From the NCBI GenBank assembly GCA_020057115.1, contig JAGVGJ010000040.1, forward strand, positions 1-43,215: DNA of 43,215 bases, in the 5' to 3' direction. Positions 7,392 through 15,858 of the stretch are shown piece by piece; position 1 is the stretch's first letter, and every line of letters starts with the position of its first letter. Source of the stretch: Candidatus Omnitrophota bacterium (GTDB lineage: Bacteria; Omnitrophota; Gorgyraeia; 2-01-FULL-45-10). The position numbers and the translations under genes are program-made. Below the pieces are notes generated by a model, which saw nothing but the letters and a program-made list of their open reading frames with translations, was not told the DNA's origin and did not search any database.

Positions 7392-7940
7392 ATGTCAAGA
7401 ATAGGAAAGAAGCCAGTAGATCTGCCGGGTGGTGTCAAGGTTGCCGTATCAGGCAGCAAAGTCACTGTCGAGGGCCCGAAGGGCAAGCTCGATCTTCCGA
7501 TACCGGCGAATTTCAAGGTTGAGGTGAAGGATAACAAGATCACCGTTACGCGCCCGTCAGACGCGAAGCAGGACAAGGCGCTCCACGGCATGATGAGAAG
7601 CAAGCTCAATAACATGGTGATCGGCGTTACCAGCGGCTACCAGAAAGATCTTGAGATCACAGGCGTCGGATTCAAGGCCCAGGTCCAGGGTAAAGTGCTT
7701 AATATACAGCTGAGCTATTCACATCCGATAAATTTCAACATACCGGATGGGCTTACCATAGAGACGCCGAAGCCGACCAATATACTTATAAAAGGCATAG
7801 ATAAGGCAAAAGTGGGCAAGGCCGCTGCGGAGATCAGGGATTTCTACAGGCCGGAACCGTATAAGGGCAAAGGCATCAAATACGCCGGAGAGCACGTGAG
7901 ACGCAAGGCTGGCAAGGCTGTTGCCGGAGCCGGCGCATAA
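7392..7940 (+). CDS. rplF: 50S ribosomal protein L6
   Basis: L6 supports the factor-binding region of the 50S subunit. The 182-residue protein has the two repeated domains of the family: MSRIGKKPVDLPGGVKV with VEGPKGKLDLP in the first, and LEITGVGFKAQVQGKVLNIQLSYSHP in the second, followed by the signature PEPYKGKGIKYAGEHVRRKAGK. The start has a clear AGAGGAAAA ribosome-binding site. rplR follows after 28 bases. Confidence 0.97.
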   Translation: MSRIGKKPVDLPGGVKVAVSGSKVTVEGPKGKLDLPIPANFKVEVKDNKITVTRPSDAKQDKALHGMMRSKLNNMVIGVTSGYQKDLEITGVGFKAQVQGKVLNIQLSYSHPINFNIPDGLTIETPKPTNILIKGIDKAKVGKAAAEIRDFYRPEPYKGKGIKYAGEHVRRKAGKAVAGAGA

Positions 7941-7968
7941 AATAGAGGACTATAAAGGTATCTAGACT

Positions 7969-8337
7969 ATGAAGACATGGATCAGATTCGAAGGCAGGGA
8001 GAAGAGGCACAGAAGGATACGAAAGGACACATCCGGGACTAAAGAGAAGCCCAGGCTAAGCGTCTACAGGAGCTTGAACCATTTATATGCTCAGCTTATC
8101 GACGACCAGACGGGCAAAACGCTGGCATCTCTGTCCACATTGTCGCCGGATATAAAAGAGAAGCTCGAGAAGGATACGGGAAATGTAAAGGGCGCGGCGC
8201 TCTTGGGCGCGGCTCTTGCCGAAGCATGCAAGAAGAACGGCATCACCAAGATAGTGTTTGACCGTTCAGGCTATCTATATCATGGAAGAGTGAAGGCGCT
8301 TGCAGAGGCGGCGCGTAAAGGCGGTTTGATATTCTAG
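7969..8337 (+). CDS. rplR: 50S ribosomal protein L18
   Basis: L18 carries 5S rRNA onto the large subunit with L5. The product has a basic N-terminus (FEGREKRHRRIRKDTSG), then KPRLSVYRSLNHLYAQLIDDQTGKTLA, and ends DRSGYLYHGRVKALAEAARKGGLIF, all conserved. Length 122 is typical. A small hairpin and a short gap separate it from rpsE. Confidence 0.97.
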   Translation: MKTWIRFEGREKRHRRIRKDTSGTKEKPRLSVYRSLNHLYAQLIDDQTGKTLASLSTLSPDIKEKLEKDTGNVKGAALLGAALAEACKKNGITKIVFDRSGYLYHGRVKALAEAARKGGLIF

Positions 8338-8339
8338 TG

Positions 8340-8358
8340 TTTCGACGCTAAGTCGAAA
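8340..8358 (+). other. Small perfect hairpin between rplR and rpsE
   Basis: TTTCGAC and GTCGAAA form a 7-bp perfect stem around a 5-base loop (GCTAA) three bases after the rplR stop. No T-run follows, so it is not an intrinsic terminator. It may stabilise or process the mRNA, or may be a coincidence. The stem length of 7 matches the heptad unit but the sequence is unrelated to either array family. Confidence 0.5.
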
Positions 8359-8379
8359 GATAAATAAGTGAGGGAAAAA

Positions 8380-9012
8380 TTGGCAAAACCAAACGAAGAG
8401 AATAATAATACGGGGAAAACTGCTCCGGAGAATCCCGCGAAGCCGCAAGAGAATGCGCAGCCGAAAGCTCCAGAGAGACAGCGCGGAGGATTCAGAGGCC
8501 AGAGAGGGCCCAGGGGCCCGAGAGGGCAGCAAGACGGCGAGAAAGAATTTATCGAGAAGGTCGTTGCCATTAAAAGGGTGGCCAAGGTCGTCAAGGGCGG
8601 CCGCAGGTTCTCTTTTAATGCCCTGGTGGTGGCAGGAGACGGCAAGGGGCAGGTAGGGCTCGGGTTCGGCAAGGCAAACGAGATCCAGGATGCCATACGT
8701 AAAGGCCTCAATGACGCCAAGAAGAGCTTCTTCAGGATACCTCTTAAAGGAACGACTATACCGCATGAGATAATAGGCCATTTCAAGGCCGCCAAGGTGC
8801 TGCTTAAGCCGGCAGGCCCGGGAACAGGTGTCATTGCCGGAGGTTCGGTCCGCGCCATATGCGAGGCGGGCGGGATAAAAGATATCCTCACAAAGAGCCT
8901 GGGCTCAGACTCGTCGCTCAATGTAACCAAGGCCACCATAGAAGGACTTAAGAGGCTGAGATTCGATAGAAAGGTTATAACTGACGAAGAGGTAAAAATT
9001 GAAGATAAATAA
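8380..9012 (+). CDS. rpsE: 30S ribosomal protein S5
   Basis: S5 lies at the mRNA entry channel and supports decoding fidelity. The family core starts near residue 45 with [20 protein letters not shown], then [21 protein letters not shown] and [12 protein letters not shown] and [13 protein letters not shown]. In front is an extension rich in Asn, Pro, Gln and Arg-Gly ([17 protein letters not shown]) not found in ordinary S5. The TTG at 8380 is preceded by GTGAGGG at a good distance and is preferred; a GTG at 8368 would add four residues. rpmD, which usually follows, is absent: rplO overlaps the end by 14 bases. Confidence 0.94.
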   Translation: MAKPNEENNNTGKTAPENPAKPQENAQPKAPERQRGGFRGQRGPRGPRGQQDGEKEFIEKVVAIKRVAKVVKGGRRFSFNALVVAGDGKGQVGLGFGKANEIQDAIRKGLNDAKKSFFRIPLKGTTIPHEIIGHFKAAKVLLKPAGPGTGVIAGGSVRAICEAGGIKDILTKSLGSDSSLNVTKATIEGLKRLRFDRKVITDEEVKIEDK

Positions 9013-9442
9013 CATAGGCATGCCGAAAGGCGCCAACAGAAAGACCAAGAGAAGAGGCAGGGGTTCCGCATCAGGGCATGGTAAGACTTCATGCAGGGGC
9101 CACAAGGGCACGGGCGCGCGTTCCGGAAGGGGCGTGAGACCCGGTTTCGAGGGTGGGCAGATGCCGCTCATAAGGCGGATACCGAAGAAAGGGTTCAATT
9201 CGCCTTTCAAAAAGTTCTATCAGGTCGTAAACGTCGATTCGCTCAACAGGTTCGAGAATAACTCAGAAATAGGCCCTAAAGAGCTCAAGAACGCCGGGCT
9301 CATAGGAAGCGAGATGGAGATGATAAAGATACTGGGTGATGGCAAGCTGACGAAGACGATCACGATAAAGGCCCACAAGGTTTCAACCGCCGCGAAGAAG
9401 AAAATAGAAGAAGTCGGCGCGAAGCTCGTTATCTTAAAATAA
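8999..9442 (+). CDS. rplO: 50S ribosomal protein L15
   Basis: L15 is an assembly protein of the 50S subunit. The glycine-rich N-terminal part ([20 protein letters not shown]) and [22 protein letters not shown] are diagnostic, and the C-terminal third has the L15/L18e-like fold. The likely start is TTG at 8999, placed 7 bases after GAAGAGG, inside the end of rpsE; an ATG at 9020 (MPKGANRK) is the alternative. Length 147 is normal. secY follows after 9 bases. Confidence 0.95.
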   Translation: MKINNIGMPKGANRKTKRRGRGSASGHGKTSCRGHKGTGARSGRGVRPGFEGGQMPLIRRIPKKGFNSPFKKFYQVVNVDSLNRFENNSEIGPKELKNAGLIGSEMEMIKILGDGKLTKTITIKAHKVSTAAKKKIEEVGAKLVILK

Positions 9443-9451
9443 GGCTCTAAA

Positions 9452-10810
9452 ATGCTAGAAGCGTTTATAAATACAGTAAAGATCCCGGACCTAAGGAAAA
9501 AGATCATAGTAACGCTCGGGTTGATAGCTGTTTATAGAGTTGGTACTTATATACCAACGCCTGGCGTCGACGGATTAAAGCTCGCGCAGTTCTTCGCGAA
9601 CATGTCCCACTCGGGCGGCGGCGCGCTCTTCGGCATAATGAACATGTTCTCCGGAGGCGCCATATCCAGGCTGACGATATTTGCCCTCGGCATCATGCCG
9701 TATATATCATCTTCGATCATCCTCCAGCTATTGACTGCCGTAATACCGGCGCTTGAGAGGATGGCGAAAGAGGGAGAGGCAGGCCATAAGAAGATCATAC
9801 AGTATACGCGCTATGGAACGATAGTGCTTGCCGTCATCCAGTCGTATTTTATCGCTGTATGGCTCGAGAATCCCGCGAGATTCCAGGGGATGCAGATAGT
9901 CCAGTTCCCGGGATTGTCTTTCAGGATACTGACGGTCATCACCCTTACAAGCGGCACGGCCTTCATAATGTGGCTGGGTGAGCAGATCCAGGAATACGGC
10001 ATCGGGAACGGCATGTCGCTCATAATAACGGCCGGTATCATATCGAGGATCCCGACGGCTCTTTATCAGGTCTATGCCCTGTTTTCGCCTTTTGCTCCGG
10101 AGAAGTCGCAGCTCGATATCTTCACGCTGATACTTATGTGCGTCATGTTAGTAACAGTCATCGTAGCGGTAATAGTCGTTACGCAGGGGCAGCGCAAGAT
10201 ACCTATACAATATGCGAAGCGCGTAGTCGGCCGAAAGGTATATGGCGGACAGGCCACTTTCCTTCCGCTAAGGGTCAACCACGGCGGCGTCATACCTATC
10301 ATATTCGCGCAGAGCATAATCATGTTCCCGGCCACCATAGCTGGTTTTATCCCTCACCAGGGATTCCAAAAATTCGCGATGGCCCTGACCAAGGGTGAGT
10401 GGGTGTATAATTCCATTTATTCGCTTCTCATCATATTCTTTGCATATTTTTACACAGCCATAACATTCAATCCTGTCGATATCTCAGACAATATGAAGAA
10501 GTACGGAGGATTTATACCGGGCATAAGGCCCGGAAAGCAGACGGCGGAGTATCTCGATTTCATCATGACCAGGATAGCGTTCCCGGGAGCCATATTCCTG
10601 GCCGTTATAGCTGTCCTGCCGAGCCTTATATCCATGAGCCTCAAGATACCGTATCTTGTCGCAAGTTTCTTCGGAGGCACGGGGTTATTGATCATAGTCG
10701 GTGTCATGCTCGACACCATGAAGCAGATAGAATCGCATCTCCTGATGAGGCATTACGAGGGCTTCATGAAACGCGGCAAGCTGAAAGGCCGCAATGTCGG
10801 CAGATATTAA
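9452..10810 (+). CDS. secY: Preprotein translocase subunit SecY
   Basis: SecY is the channel of the general secretion pathway in the inner membrane. The 452-residue product has ten predicted hydrophobic segments and starts with KIPDLRKKIIVTLGLIAVYR, followed by GGALFGIMNMFSGGAISR, LGIMPYISSSIILQLL, GIGNGMSLIITAGI and the cytoplasmic loop QGQRKIPIQYAKR needed for SecA and ribosome contact. It ends MKRGKLKGRNVGRY. The place between rplO and adk is the usual one in the spc operon. Confidence 0.97.
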   Translation: MLEAFINTVKIPDLRKKIIVTLGLIAVYRVGTYIPTPGVDGLKLAQFFANMSHSGGGALFGIMNMFSGGAISRLTIFALGIMPYISSSIILQLLTAVIPALERMAKEGEAGHKKIIQYTRYGTIVLAVIQSYFIAVWLENPARFQGMQIVQFPGLSFRILTVITLTSGTAFIMWLGEQIQEYGIGNGMSLIITAGIISRIPTALYQVYALFSPFAPEKSQLDIFTLILMCVMLVTVIVAVIVVTQGQRKIPIQYAKRVVGRKVYGGQATFLPLRVNHGGVIPIIFAQSIIMFPATIAGFIPHQGFQKFAMALTKGEWVYNSIYSLLIIFFAYFYTAITFNPVDISDNMKKYGGFIPGIRPGKQTAEYLDFIMTRIAFPGAIFLAVIAVLPSLISMSLKIPYLVASFFGGTGLLIIVGVMLDTMKQIESHLLMRHYEGFMKRGKLKGRNVGRY

Positions 10811-10828
10811 GATAGAAAGGCAAGGCGC

Positions 10829-11485
10829 GTGAAACTGATACTTTTAGGGCCGCCCGGAGCAGGAAAAGGGACGCAGAGCGTAGTTCTGTCAAAGACATAC
10901 AAGATACCTCACATATCTACCGGCGACATCTTGAGAGAATCCGTAAAGAGCGGCCAGGCGCTCGGGCTGAAGGCAAAGTCTTATATGGACAAAGGGGAGC
11001 TCGTTCCCGACGAAGTCGTGGTAGGCATCGTGGCCGACAGGCTTAAGAATGACGACACGAAGAAGGGTTATATACTCGACGGATTCCCAAGGACGGTCAA
11101 ACAGGCCGAAGAGCTGGACAAGGCGCTAAAGACGATACGGTCTTCGATAGACATGGTCCTATACTTTGAGACATCGGCCAAGACAGCTATCGAGAGGCTT
11201 ACCGGAAGGCGGGTATGCAAGGCGTGCGGCTTCAACTACCACGTGAAGAACATACCTCCGAAGAAGGCCGGCATCTGCGATAAGTGCGGCGGAGAATTAT
11301 ACCAGAGGCCCGATGATACGGAGGCGACGGTATTAAACCGCCTTAAGGTCTATGAAGCGCAGACAGCGCCTCTTATAAGCTACTATGCAAAATCGGGGAT
11401 CCTGGACAAGGTCTCCGGGGATCTCGGCGTAAATGAACTGAATAAAGTTCTCTCCGACCTCTTTGCCGCAAAGAAGATTGCATGA
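10829..11485 (+). CDS. adk: Adenylate kinase, zinc-lid type
   Basis: The enzyme converts ATP and AMP to two ADP. The P-loop is LLGPPGAGKGTQ near the N-terminus, followed by HISTGDILRE for AMP binding, GYILDGFPRT, and the lid beginning RLTGRRVCKACG. Four cysteines (130, 133, 150 and 153) place it with the long-form enzymes that hold zinc in the lid. Length 218 fits that form. The start is GTG after AAAGGCAAGG. Its TGA stop overlaps the map ATG (ATGA). Confidence 0.97.
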   Translation: MKLILLGPPGAGKGTQSVVLSKTYKIPHISTGDILRESVKSGQALGLKAKSYMDKGELVPDEVVVGIVADRLKNDDTKKGYILDGFPRTVKQAEELDKALKTIRSSIDMVLYFETSAKTAIERLTGRRVCKACGFNYHVKNIPPKKAGICDKCGGELYQRPDDTEATVLNRLKVYEAQTAPLISYYAKSGILDKVSGDLGVNELNKVLSDLFAAKKIA

Positions 11486-12228
11486 TAGTCTTGCGCAGTG
11501 ACGCAGAGATCGAAGAGATAAAAGAGGCCGGCAGGATCGTAGCGGCGACTTTGAAGAAGCTGAAGAAGAGCGCAAAAGCCGGCATAACAACTGCCGAACT
11601 TGACAGAATAGCCGAAGAAGAGATATTAGCGCAGGGCGGCAAGCCGGCGTTCAAGAATTATAAAGGTTTTCCGGCCAATATATGCGCCTCGATAAATGAA
11701 GTGGTAGTGCATGGAATTCCGTCGTCCAGGAAACTGGCAGACGGCGATATAATAAGCATCGATGTCGGCGTCAAGTATAAAGACCACTATGCTGATGCGG
11801 CTATAACGGTCCCGATAGGCAAGATCAGCGAAGAGGCCAAGAAGCTGCTTGACGTAACCGAAGAGGCTCTTTCAAACGGGATAGAAGAAGCGGTGCCTGG
11901 CAACAGGCTGACGGACATCTCGCATAGCATACAAAAGCATGTCGAAGCGAACGGGTTCAGCGTTGTGAGGGCATTCGTCGGGCACGGCATAGGCACTAAG
12001 ATACACGAAGAGCCGGAGATACCTAATTACGGCAGCCCGCACAGGGGGCCGAGGCTTGAAGCGGGCATGGTGCTTGCGATAGAGCCGATGGTAAATGCCG
12101 GGACATTCGACGTAGAAGTGATGGAAGACGGCTGGACGGTGGTCACGCGGGACGGCAGACTGTCAGCGCATTTTGAGCATACCATAGCAGTGACTAAAGA
12201 CGGTCCGGAAATATTAACGGTGGCATAA
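11482..12228 (+). CDS. map: Methionine aminopeptidase, type I
   Basis: This enzyme removes the initiator methionine from new proteins. The 248-residue product carries the metal ligands of the family: the aspartates in SIDVGVKYKDHYADAA, the histidine in GHGIGTKIHEEPEIPNYG, and the glutamates in MVLAIEPMVN and in the last segment around SAHFEHTIAVT. It lacks the N-terminal zinc finger of the longer type. The ATG overlaps the adk stop, and infA follows after 3 bases. Confidence 0.97.
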   Translation: MIVLRSDAEIEEIKEAGRIVAATLKKLKKSAKAGITTAELDRIAEEEILAQGGKPAFKNYKGFPANICASINEVVVHGIPSSRKLADGDIISIDVGVKYKDHYADAAITVPIGKISEEAKKLLDVTEEALSNGIEEAVPGNRLTDISHSIQKHVEANGFSVVRAFVGHGIGTKIHEEPEIPNYGSPHRGPRLEAGMVLAIEPMVNAGTFDVEVMEDGWTVVTRDGRLSAHFEHTIAVTKDGPEILTVA

Positions 12229-12231
12229 AAG

Positions 12232-12453
12232 ATGTGTCCTAAAGAAGAACCGATCATAATAGACGGAAAAGTGCTTGAGACTCTCCCGAACGCCATGTTC
12301 AGGGTGGAGCTCTCGAACGGCCATAAGGTGCTGGCCCATGTCTCCGGGAAGATGAGGATGAATTTCATAAGGATACTTCCGGGAGATACGGTGACGCTGG
12401 AGCTCTCGCCGTATGATCTGACAAGAGGCAGGATAACCCGCAGGGAAAAATAA
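12232..12453 (+). CDS. infA: Translation initiation factor IF-1
   Basis: IF-1 is a single OB-fold protein that occupies the A site during initiation. The 73-residue product has [23 protein letters not shown], then [24 protein letters not shown] and the end [11 protein letters not shown], all diagnostic. The ATG at 12232 starts MCPKEEP; the leading residues are atypical compared with the usual MAKED. The gene lies between map and rpmJ, its standard place. Confidence 0.96.
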   Translation: MCPKEEPIIIDGKVLETLPNAMFRVELSNGHKVLAHVSGKMRMNFIRILPGDTVTLELSPYDLTRGRITRREK

Positions 12454-12454
12454 G

Positions 12455-12568
12455 ATGAAAGTAAGATCTAGCGTTAAGAAGATATGCGCAAAATGCAAGG
12501 TCGTTCGCCGCAAGGGGAACGTCATGATAATTTGCGCAAATCCGAAACACAAGCAGAGGCAGGGATAG
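12455..12568 (+). CDS. rpmJ: 50S ribosomal protein L36
   Basis: L36 is the smallest 50S protein, a zinc ribbon that stabilises 23S rRNA. It is 37 residues long: [20 protein letters not shown], then [17 protein letters not shown]. The zinc ligands are Cys11, Cys14, Cys27 and His32. The ATG is one base after the infA stop and the frame ends in TAG. This is the usual infA-rpmJ-rpsM order. The gap that follows contains a heptad array. Confidence 0.96.
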   Translation: MKVRSSVKKICAKCKVVRRKGNVMIICANPKHKQRQG

Positions 12569-12571
12569 TAG

Positions 12572-12599
12572 CCCATAGTCAATAGACCATAGTCCATCG
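12572..12599 (+). repeat. Heptad array, CCATAG family, four units
   Basis: Four 7-bp units lie between rpmJ and rpsM: CCCATAG, TCAATAG, ACCATAG and TCCATCG. The consensus is close to NCCATAG. This is a third, unrelated sequence with the same unit length and unit number as the other arrays in the window. It is followed by a clean GGAGGAG ribosome-binding site for rpsM 41 bases downstream. Confidence 0.7.
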
Positions 12600-12640
12600 A
12601 ATTGGAATGGCGATAGATAAGAAAATACCAGGAGGAGATT

Positions 12641-13048
12641 GTGCCAAGAATAGTTGGAGTTGATATCCCTAAAGAGAAGAGGGTCGAGCTTTCCCTTACA
12701 TATGTCTACGGAATAGGCAGGTCGGCGTCTAACAAGATATTGAAAGTGGCGAATATCAGCCCTGACAAGAGAGCCAAAGACCTGACCGAGGAAGAGGTCG
12801 CAAGGCTTTCGTCCATCATACAGAAAGAGTACAAGGTAGAAGGTGATTTGAGGCGCGATATTTCAGCGAACATAAAGAGGCTGATCGATGTCGGAGCATA
12901 TAGAGGCCTTCGCCACAGGAGAGGTCTTCCGGTGCGCGGGCAGAGGACGAGGACGAATGCCAGGACCAGGAAAGGTCCGAGAAAGACTGTAGGTATCGTA
13001 AGACAAAAAGCGGAAAGGGCAGCACCAAGTGGAACAGAAAAAAAGTAA
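12641..13048 (+). CDS. rpsM: 30S ribosomal protein S13
   Basis: S13 lies in the 30S head and bridges to the 50S subunit. The product starts [20 protein letters not shown] and has the helix-two-turn-helix region with [12 protein letters not shown], and the basic end [18 protein letters not shown] and [11 protein letters not shown]. The start is GTG, supported by GGAGGAG eight bases upstream. The 3' end overlaps rpsK by 20 bases. Length 135 is slightly longer than the common 120, through a charged C-terminal stretch. Confidence 0.96.
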   Translation: MPRIVGVDIPKEKRVELSLTYVYGIGRSASNKILKVANISPDKRAKDLTEEEVARLSSIIQKEYKVEGDLRRDISANIKRLIDVGAYRGLRHRRGLPVRGQRTRTNARTRKGPRKTVGIVRQKAERAAPSGTEKK

Positions 13049-13424
13049 ATTCAAAAAGAGCAAGAAGGCTACCAGGGCGCCCGCAAGCGGCGTAGCCCAC
13101 ATCCTGGCATCATTCAATAACACCATCGTGACGATAACGGATAAGGAAGGAAATACCATAACCTGGGCATCCACAGGATCGAGCGGGTTCAAGGGGTCGA
13201 AGAAATCGACGCCTTTCGCAGCCGGCATCGCGGCGGAAAATGCGGCAAAGAAGGCCGCTGAGCGCGGGGTTAAAGAGGTCGAGGTCCTGGTGAAAGGGCC
13301 GGGCGCGGGCAGGGAGTCGGCTATAAGGTCCATCCAGGCAGCAGGTCTGACTATCAGGGCTATAAAGGATGTGACACCCATACCGCATAACGGCTGCAGG
13401 CCGCAGAAGCGGAGGAGAGTATAA
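13029..13424 (+). CDS. rpsK: 30S ribosomal protein S11
   Basis: S11 forms part of the platform of the 30S subunit. The core is [20 protein letters not shown], then [40 protein letters not shown] and the final [16 protein letters not shown], which is strongly conserved. The likely start is GTG at 13029 within the end of rpsM. The stop shares one base with the rpsD ATG, so the three genes are tightly coupled. Confidence 0.96.
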   Translation: MEQKKSKFKKSKKATRAPASGVAHILASFNNTIVTITDKEGNTITWASTGSSGFKGSKKSTPFAAGIAAENAAKKAAERGVKEVEVLVKGPGAGRESAIRSIQAAGLTIRAIKDVTPIPHNGCRPQKRRRV

Positions 13425-14059
13425 TGGCAAGATATACCGATGCATCATGCAGACTTTGCAGGAGAGAGAAACAGAAATTATTCCTTAAGGGATCGAAATG
13501 CACCACAGATAAGTGCGCGGTTTCAAAGCGCGCTTTTCCTCCCGGGCAGCACGGCGCTACCCAGATAAGGAAGAAAGAATCGAACTACGGCGTTCAGCTT
13601 AGAGAAAAGCAGAAGGTCAAGAGGCTTTACGGCCTCCTCGAAAGGCAGTTCAAGCACTACTTCAGGATAGCGGAGAAGGCCAAAGGCGTTACGGGCCTGA
13701 CGCTGCTTCAGCTTCTGGAGAGAAGGCTGGATAATGTCATATTCAGGATGAACCTCGCGTCATCGCGCGCGGAGGCAAGGCAGTCTGTCCAGCACGGACT
13801 TGTTTACGTTAACGACAAGAGGGTGGACATCCCGTCTTATACGGTCTCGCTCGGCGACGAAATAACGCTGAAGACAAAGAGGGATACGTTCGTCAAGAAG
13901 GTCAAAGAGACGCAGGAGACTTTTAAGGACAGGGCCGTGCCGAAGTGGCTTCAGGTAGTCCCAAATGAGTTCAGGTCCAAAGTCGTTGCAATGCCGACCA
14001 AGGAAGACGTCGGCTTCCCGATACAGGAGCAGCTGATCGTAGAATTGTATTCGAAATAA
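13424..14059 (+). CDS. rpsD: 30S ribosomal protein S4, zinc-binding form
   Basis: S4 is a primary 16S rRNA binder that nucleates 30S assembly. The N-terminus has Cys9, Cys12, Cys26 and Cys31, the zinc site of the C+ form. The body keeps [19 protein letters not shown], then [19 protein letters not shown] and the S4 RNA-binding domain ([20 protein letters not shown]). The end is LIVELYSK. Length 211 is standard. It begins on the last base of rpsK and precedes rpoA. Confidence 0.97.
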   Translation: MARYTDASCRLCRREKQKLFLKGSKCTTDKCAVSKRAFPPGQHGATQIRKKESNYGVQLREKQKVKRLYGLLERQFKHYFRIAEKAKGVTGLTLLQLLERRLDNVIFRMNLASSRAEARQSVQHGLVYVNDKRVDIPSYTVSLGDEITLKTKRDTFVKKVKETQETFKDRAVPKWLQVVPNEFRSKVVAMPTKEDVGFPIQEQLIVELYSK

Positions 14060-14087
14060 CCACGAGAGTGACAGAGGAGAAAAATAT

Positions 14088-15083
14088 ATGGGTATAAGTA
14101 TGAAGAATTTCGAAATGCCGAAAAAGATCGTACTGGACGAGTCTAATTACAATCCCACGTACGGCAAGTTCGTCGCGGAGCCTTTTGAGAGAGGATACGG
14201 CATGACGGTAGGAAATTCTTTAAGAAGGGTGCTCATCTCATCGATCGAGGGCACGGCCGTTACCAGCGTAAAGATCGCGGGGGTGCATCATGAATTTTCA
14301 AGCCTCAAGGGCATCGTCGAAGACGTGCCTCAAATTATAATGAACATAAAGAAGCTCGTGCTGCGTTCCCATTTCAAGACCCCCAAACCGATGACGATCT
14401 CGGTATCGAAGAAGGGCGCGGTCACCGCAAAAGACATAGAGACTGACGAGACGGTCGAGATACTGAACCCTGACCTTCACATAGCGACGCTCACAAAGGA
14501 CGTGAGCTTCAAGGTCGAGATGGATATAGCCAGAGGACGCGGCTACGTCCCCGCGGACAGGAACAAGAAAGAAGGCCAGGCCATAGGCGTAATACCGATA
14601 GATTCGATATTCACTCCTGTAAAGAAGGTAAATTTCTACGTAGAGAATACCCGCGTCGGACAGATGACAGATTACGACAAGCTGATCCTCGAGATATGGA
14701 CGAACGGCTCAATAGAGCCCAAGGAATCCCTCCTTTACGCTTCAAACATACTCCAGAGGCATCTTGACATATTCGTCGGTTTCGGAAAGCTGCCGGAGGA
14801 GGAGGAAGCTCCGGAAGAGACCGAAGAGGAGAGGCTCTTGAAGGACAAGCTCAAGATACCGATCTCAGAGCTTGAACTTTCAGTCAGGAGCTCTAACTGC
14901 CTTAAAGAAGCGAAGATAAAGACGATAGGCGATCTCGTGAAGAGAACGGAGCTCGAGATGCTGAAATACAGGAACTTCGGCAAGAAGTCGCTGGCCGAGA
15001 TCAATAAAGTGATCACCGAGATGGGATTATCCCTCGGCATGAAGATCGGCGAAGAGAAAAACGAGAAAGAAGAGACAGGGTAA
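14088..15083 (+). CDS. rpoA: DNA-directed RNA polymerase subunit alpha
   Basis: The alpha subunit dimerises to start polymerase assembly and contacts promoter DNA and activators. The N-terminal domain has [20 protein letters not shown] and [18 protein letters not shown], the dimerisation signature. The C-terminal domain from about residue 255 has [20 protein letters not shown] and [20 protein letters not shown], the DNA-binding helix-hairpin region. Between them is a linker rich in Glu ([13 protein letters not shown]). Length 331 is normal. A second in-frame ATG lies four codons in. rplQ follows after 1 base. Confidence 0.97.
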   Translation: MGISMKNFEMPKKIVLDESNYNPTYGKFVAEPFERGYGMTVGNSLRRVLISSIEGTAVTSVKIAGVHHEFSSLKGIVEDVPQIIMNIKKLVLRSHFKTPKPMTISVSKKGAVTAKDIETDETVEILNPDLHIATLTKDVSFKVEMDIARGRGYVPADRNKKEGQAIGVIPIDSIFTPVKKVNFYVENTRVGQMTDYDKLILEIWTNGSIEPKESLLYASNILQRHLDIFVGFGKLPEEEEAPEETEEERLLKDKLKIPISELELSVRSSNCLKEAKIKTIGDLVKRTELEMLKYRNFGKKSLAEINKVITEMGLSLGMKIGEEKNEKEETG

Positions 15084-15084
15084 T

Positions 15085-15726
15085 ATGAGACACAGAAAAA
15101 TACATTCAAAACTGAGCATGATGTCGGCCCACAGAAAGGCCACATTGCGCAACATGGTAAGAAGCCTTATCAGGCATCAGAAGATAGAGACTATCCATCG
15201 CAGGGCCAAGGAAGTCAGCCGCCTTACGGAACGCCTGATAACCATAAGCAAGGATAATTCTGTCCTTGCAAGGCGAAAGGCGTATTCGGTCCTTTGCGAC
15301 AGGGACCTCGTGGCAAAGCTGTTCAACGAGATAGCGCCGCTCTTCAAGAACAGGACGAGCGGGTACACGCGCATAATACCGCTTGGTTTCAGGCGCGGCG
15401 ACGGCGCGTCCATGGCGATCCTTGAACTGACGGAAAAGACGGTCGTTGCGAAGCTGCCTAAGAAATCCAAGGCAAAGGCTAAAGAGGTAGAGTCTAAAGA
15501 AGCCGCGAAGAAAGCCGCGGCTGCGAAGGCTGAAGGTACCGGTGAAACTCACGCCAAGGAAGAGCATCATAAAGAGCCGAAGGCAAAGACCATCTCGAAA
15601 TCAAAGCCGAGCCTTGAAGATGAGAAGAGGACCGAGAGGGTTAAGGTCGAAGATAAGAAGATCGGGGACAAGAAGAAGTTCATGTCCAATCTTAGAGGGT
15701 TCTTCCACAGAAAGACCGACATGTAA
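15085..15726 (+). CDS. rplQ: 50S ribosomal protein L17 with long charged tail
   Basis: L17 lies near the tunnel exit. Residues 1-117 form the normal family: MRHRKIHSKLSMMSAHRKAT, RNMVRSLIRHQKIETIHRRAKE and SGYTRIIPLGFRRGDGASMAILEL. The protein then continues for about 95 more residues, mostly Lys, Glu and Ala, ending FMSNLRGFFHRKTDM. Standard L17 is about 115-130 residues, so the tail almost doubles it. The final residues look like a short amphipathic segment rather than pure disorder. It is the last gene of the alpha operon and is followed by a terminator-like hairpin. Confidence 0.94.
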   Translation: MRHRKIHSKLSMMSAHRKATLRNMVRSLIRHQKIETIHRRAKEVSRLTERLITISKDNSVLARRKAYSVLCDRDLVAKLFNEIAPLFKNRTSGYTRIIPLGFRRGDGASMAILELTEKTVVAKLPKKSKAKAKEVESKEAAKKAAAAKAEGTGETHAKEEHHKEPKAKTISKSKPSLEDEKRTERVKVEDKKIGDKKKFMSNLRGFFHRKTDM

Positions 15727-15796
15727 CTTGTCGGGCCGCCTTTTGAGTGAATAGCGCATGGAAGATCGCTTTGGGCGGATAAATTAAGAATAATTA

Positions 15797-15840
15797 CCAC
15801 ACGCCCCTTAATCTAAAACTGAATAGGTTAAGGGGTGTGG
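15797..15840 (+). terminator. Hairpin after the alpha operon
   Basis: CCACA plus CCCCTTAA pairs with TTAAGGGG plus TGTGG, giving 13 base pairs with a 2-base bulge on the left arm and a 16-base loop. Only three T residues follow, so it is a weak intrinsic terminator at best. It stands at the expected boundary between rplQ and the metabolic operon and ends just before the ribosome-binding site (AAGGGA) of the aminotransferase, so it could also affect that start. The 70 bases from 15727 hold nothing else I can identify. Confidence 0.6.
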
Positions 15841-15858
15841 TTTAAGGGAGATGCTGGC

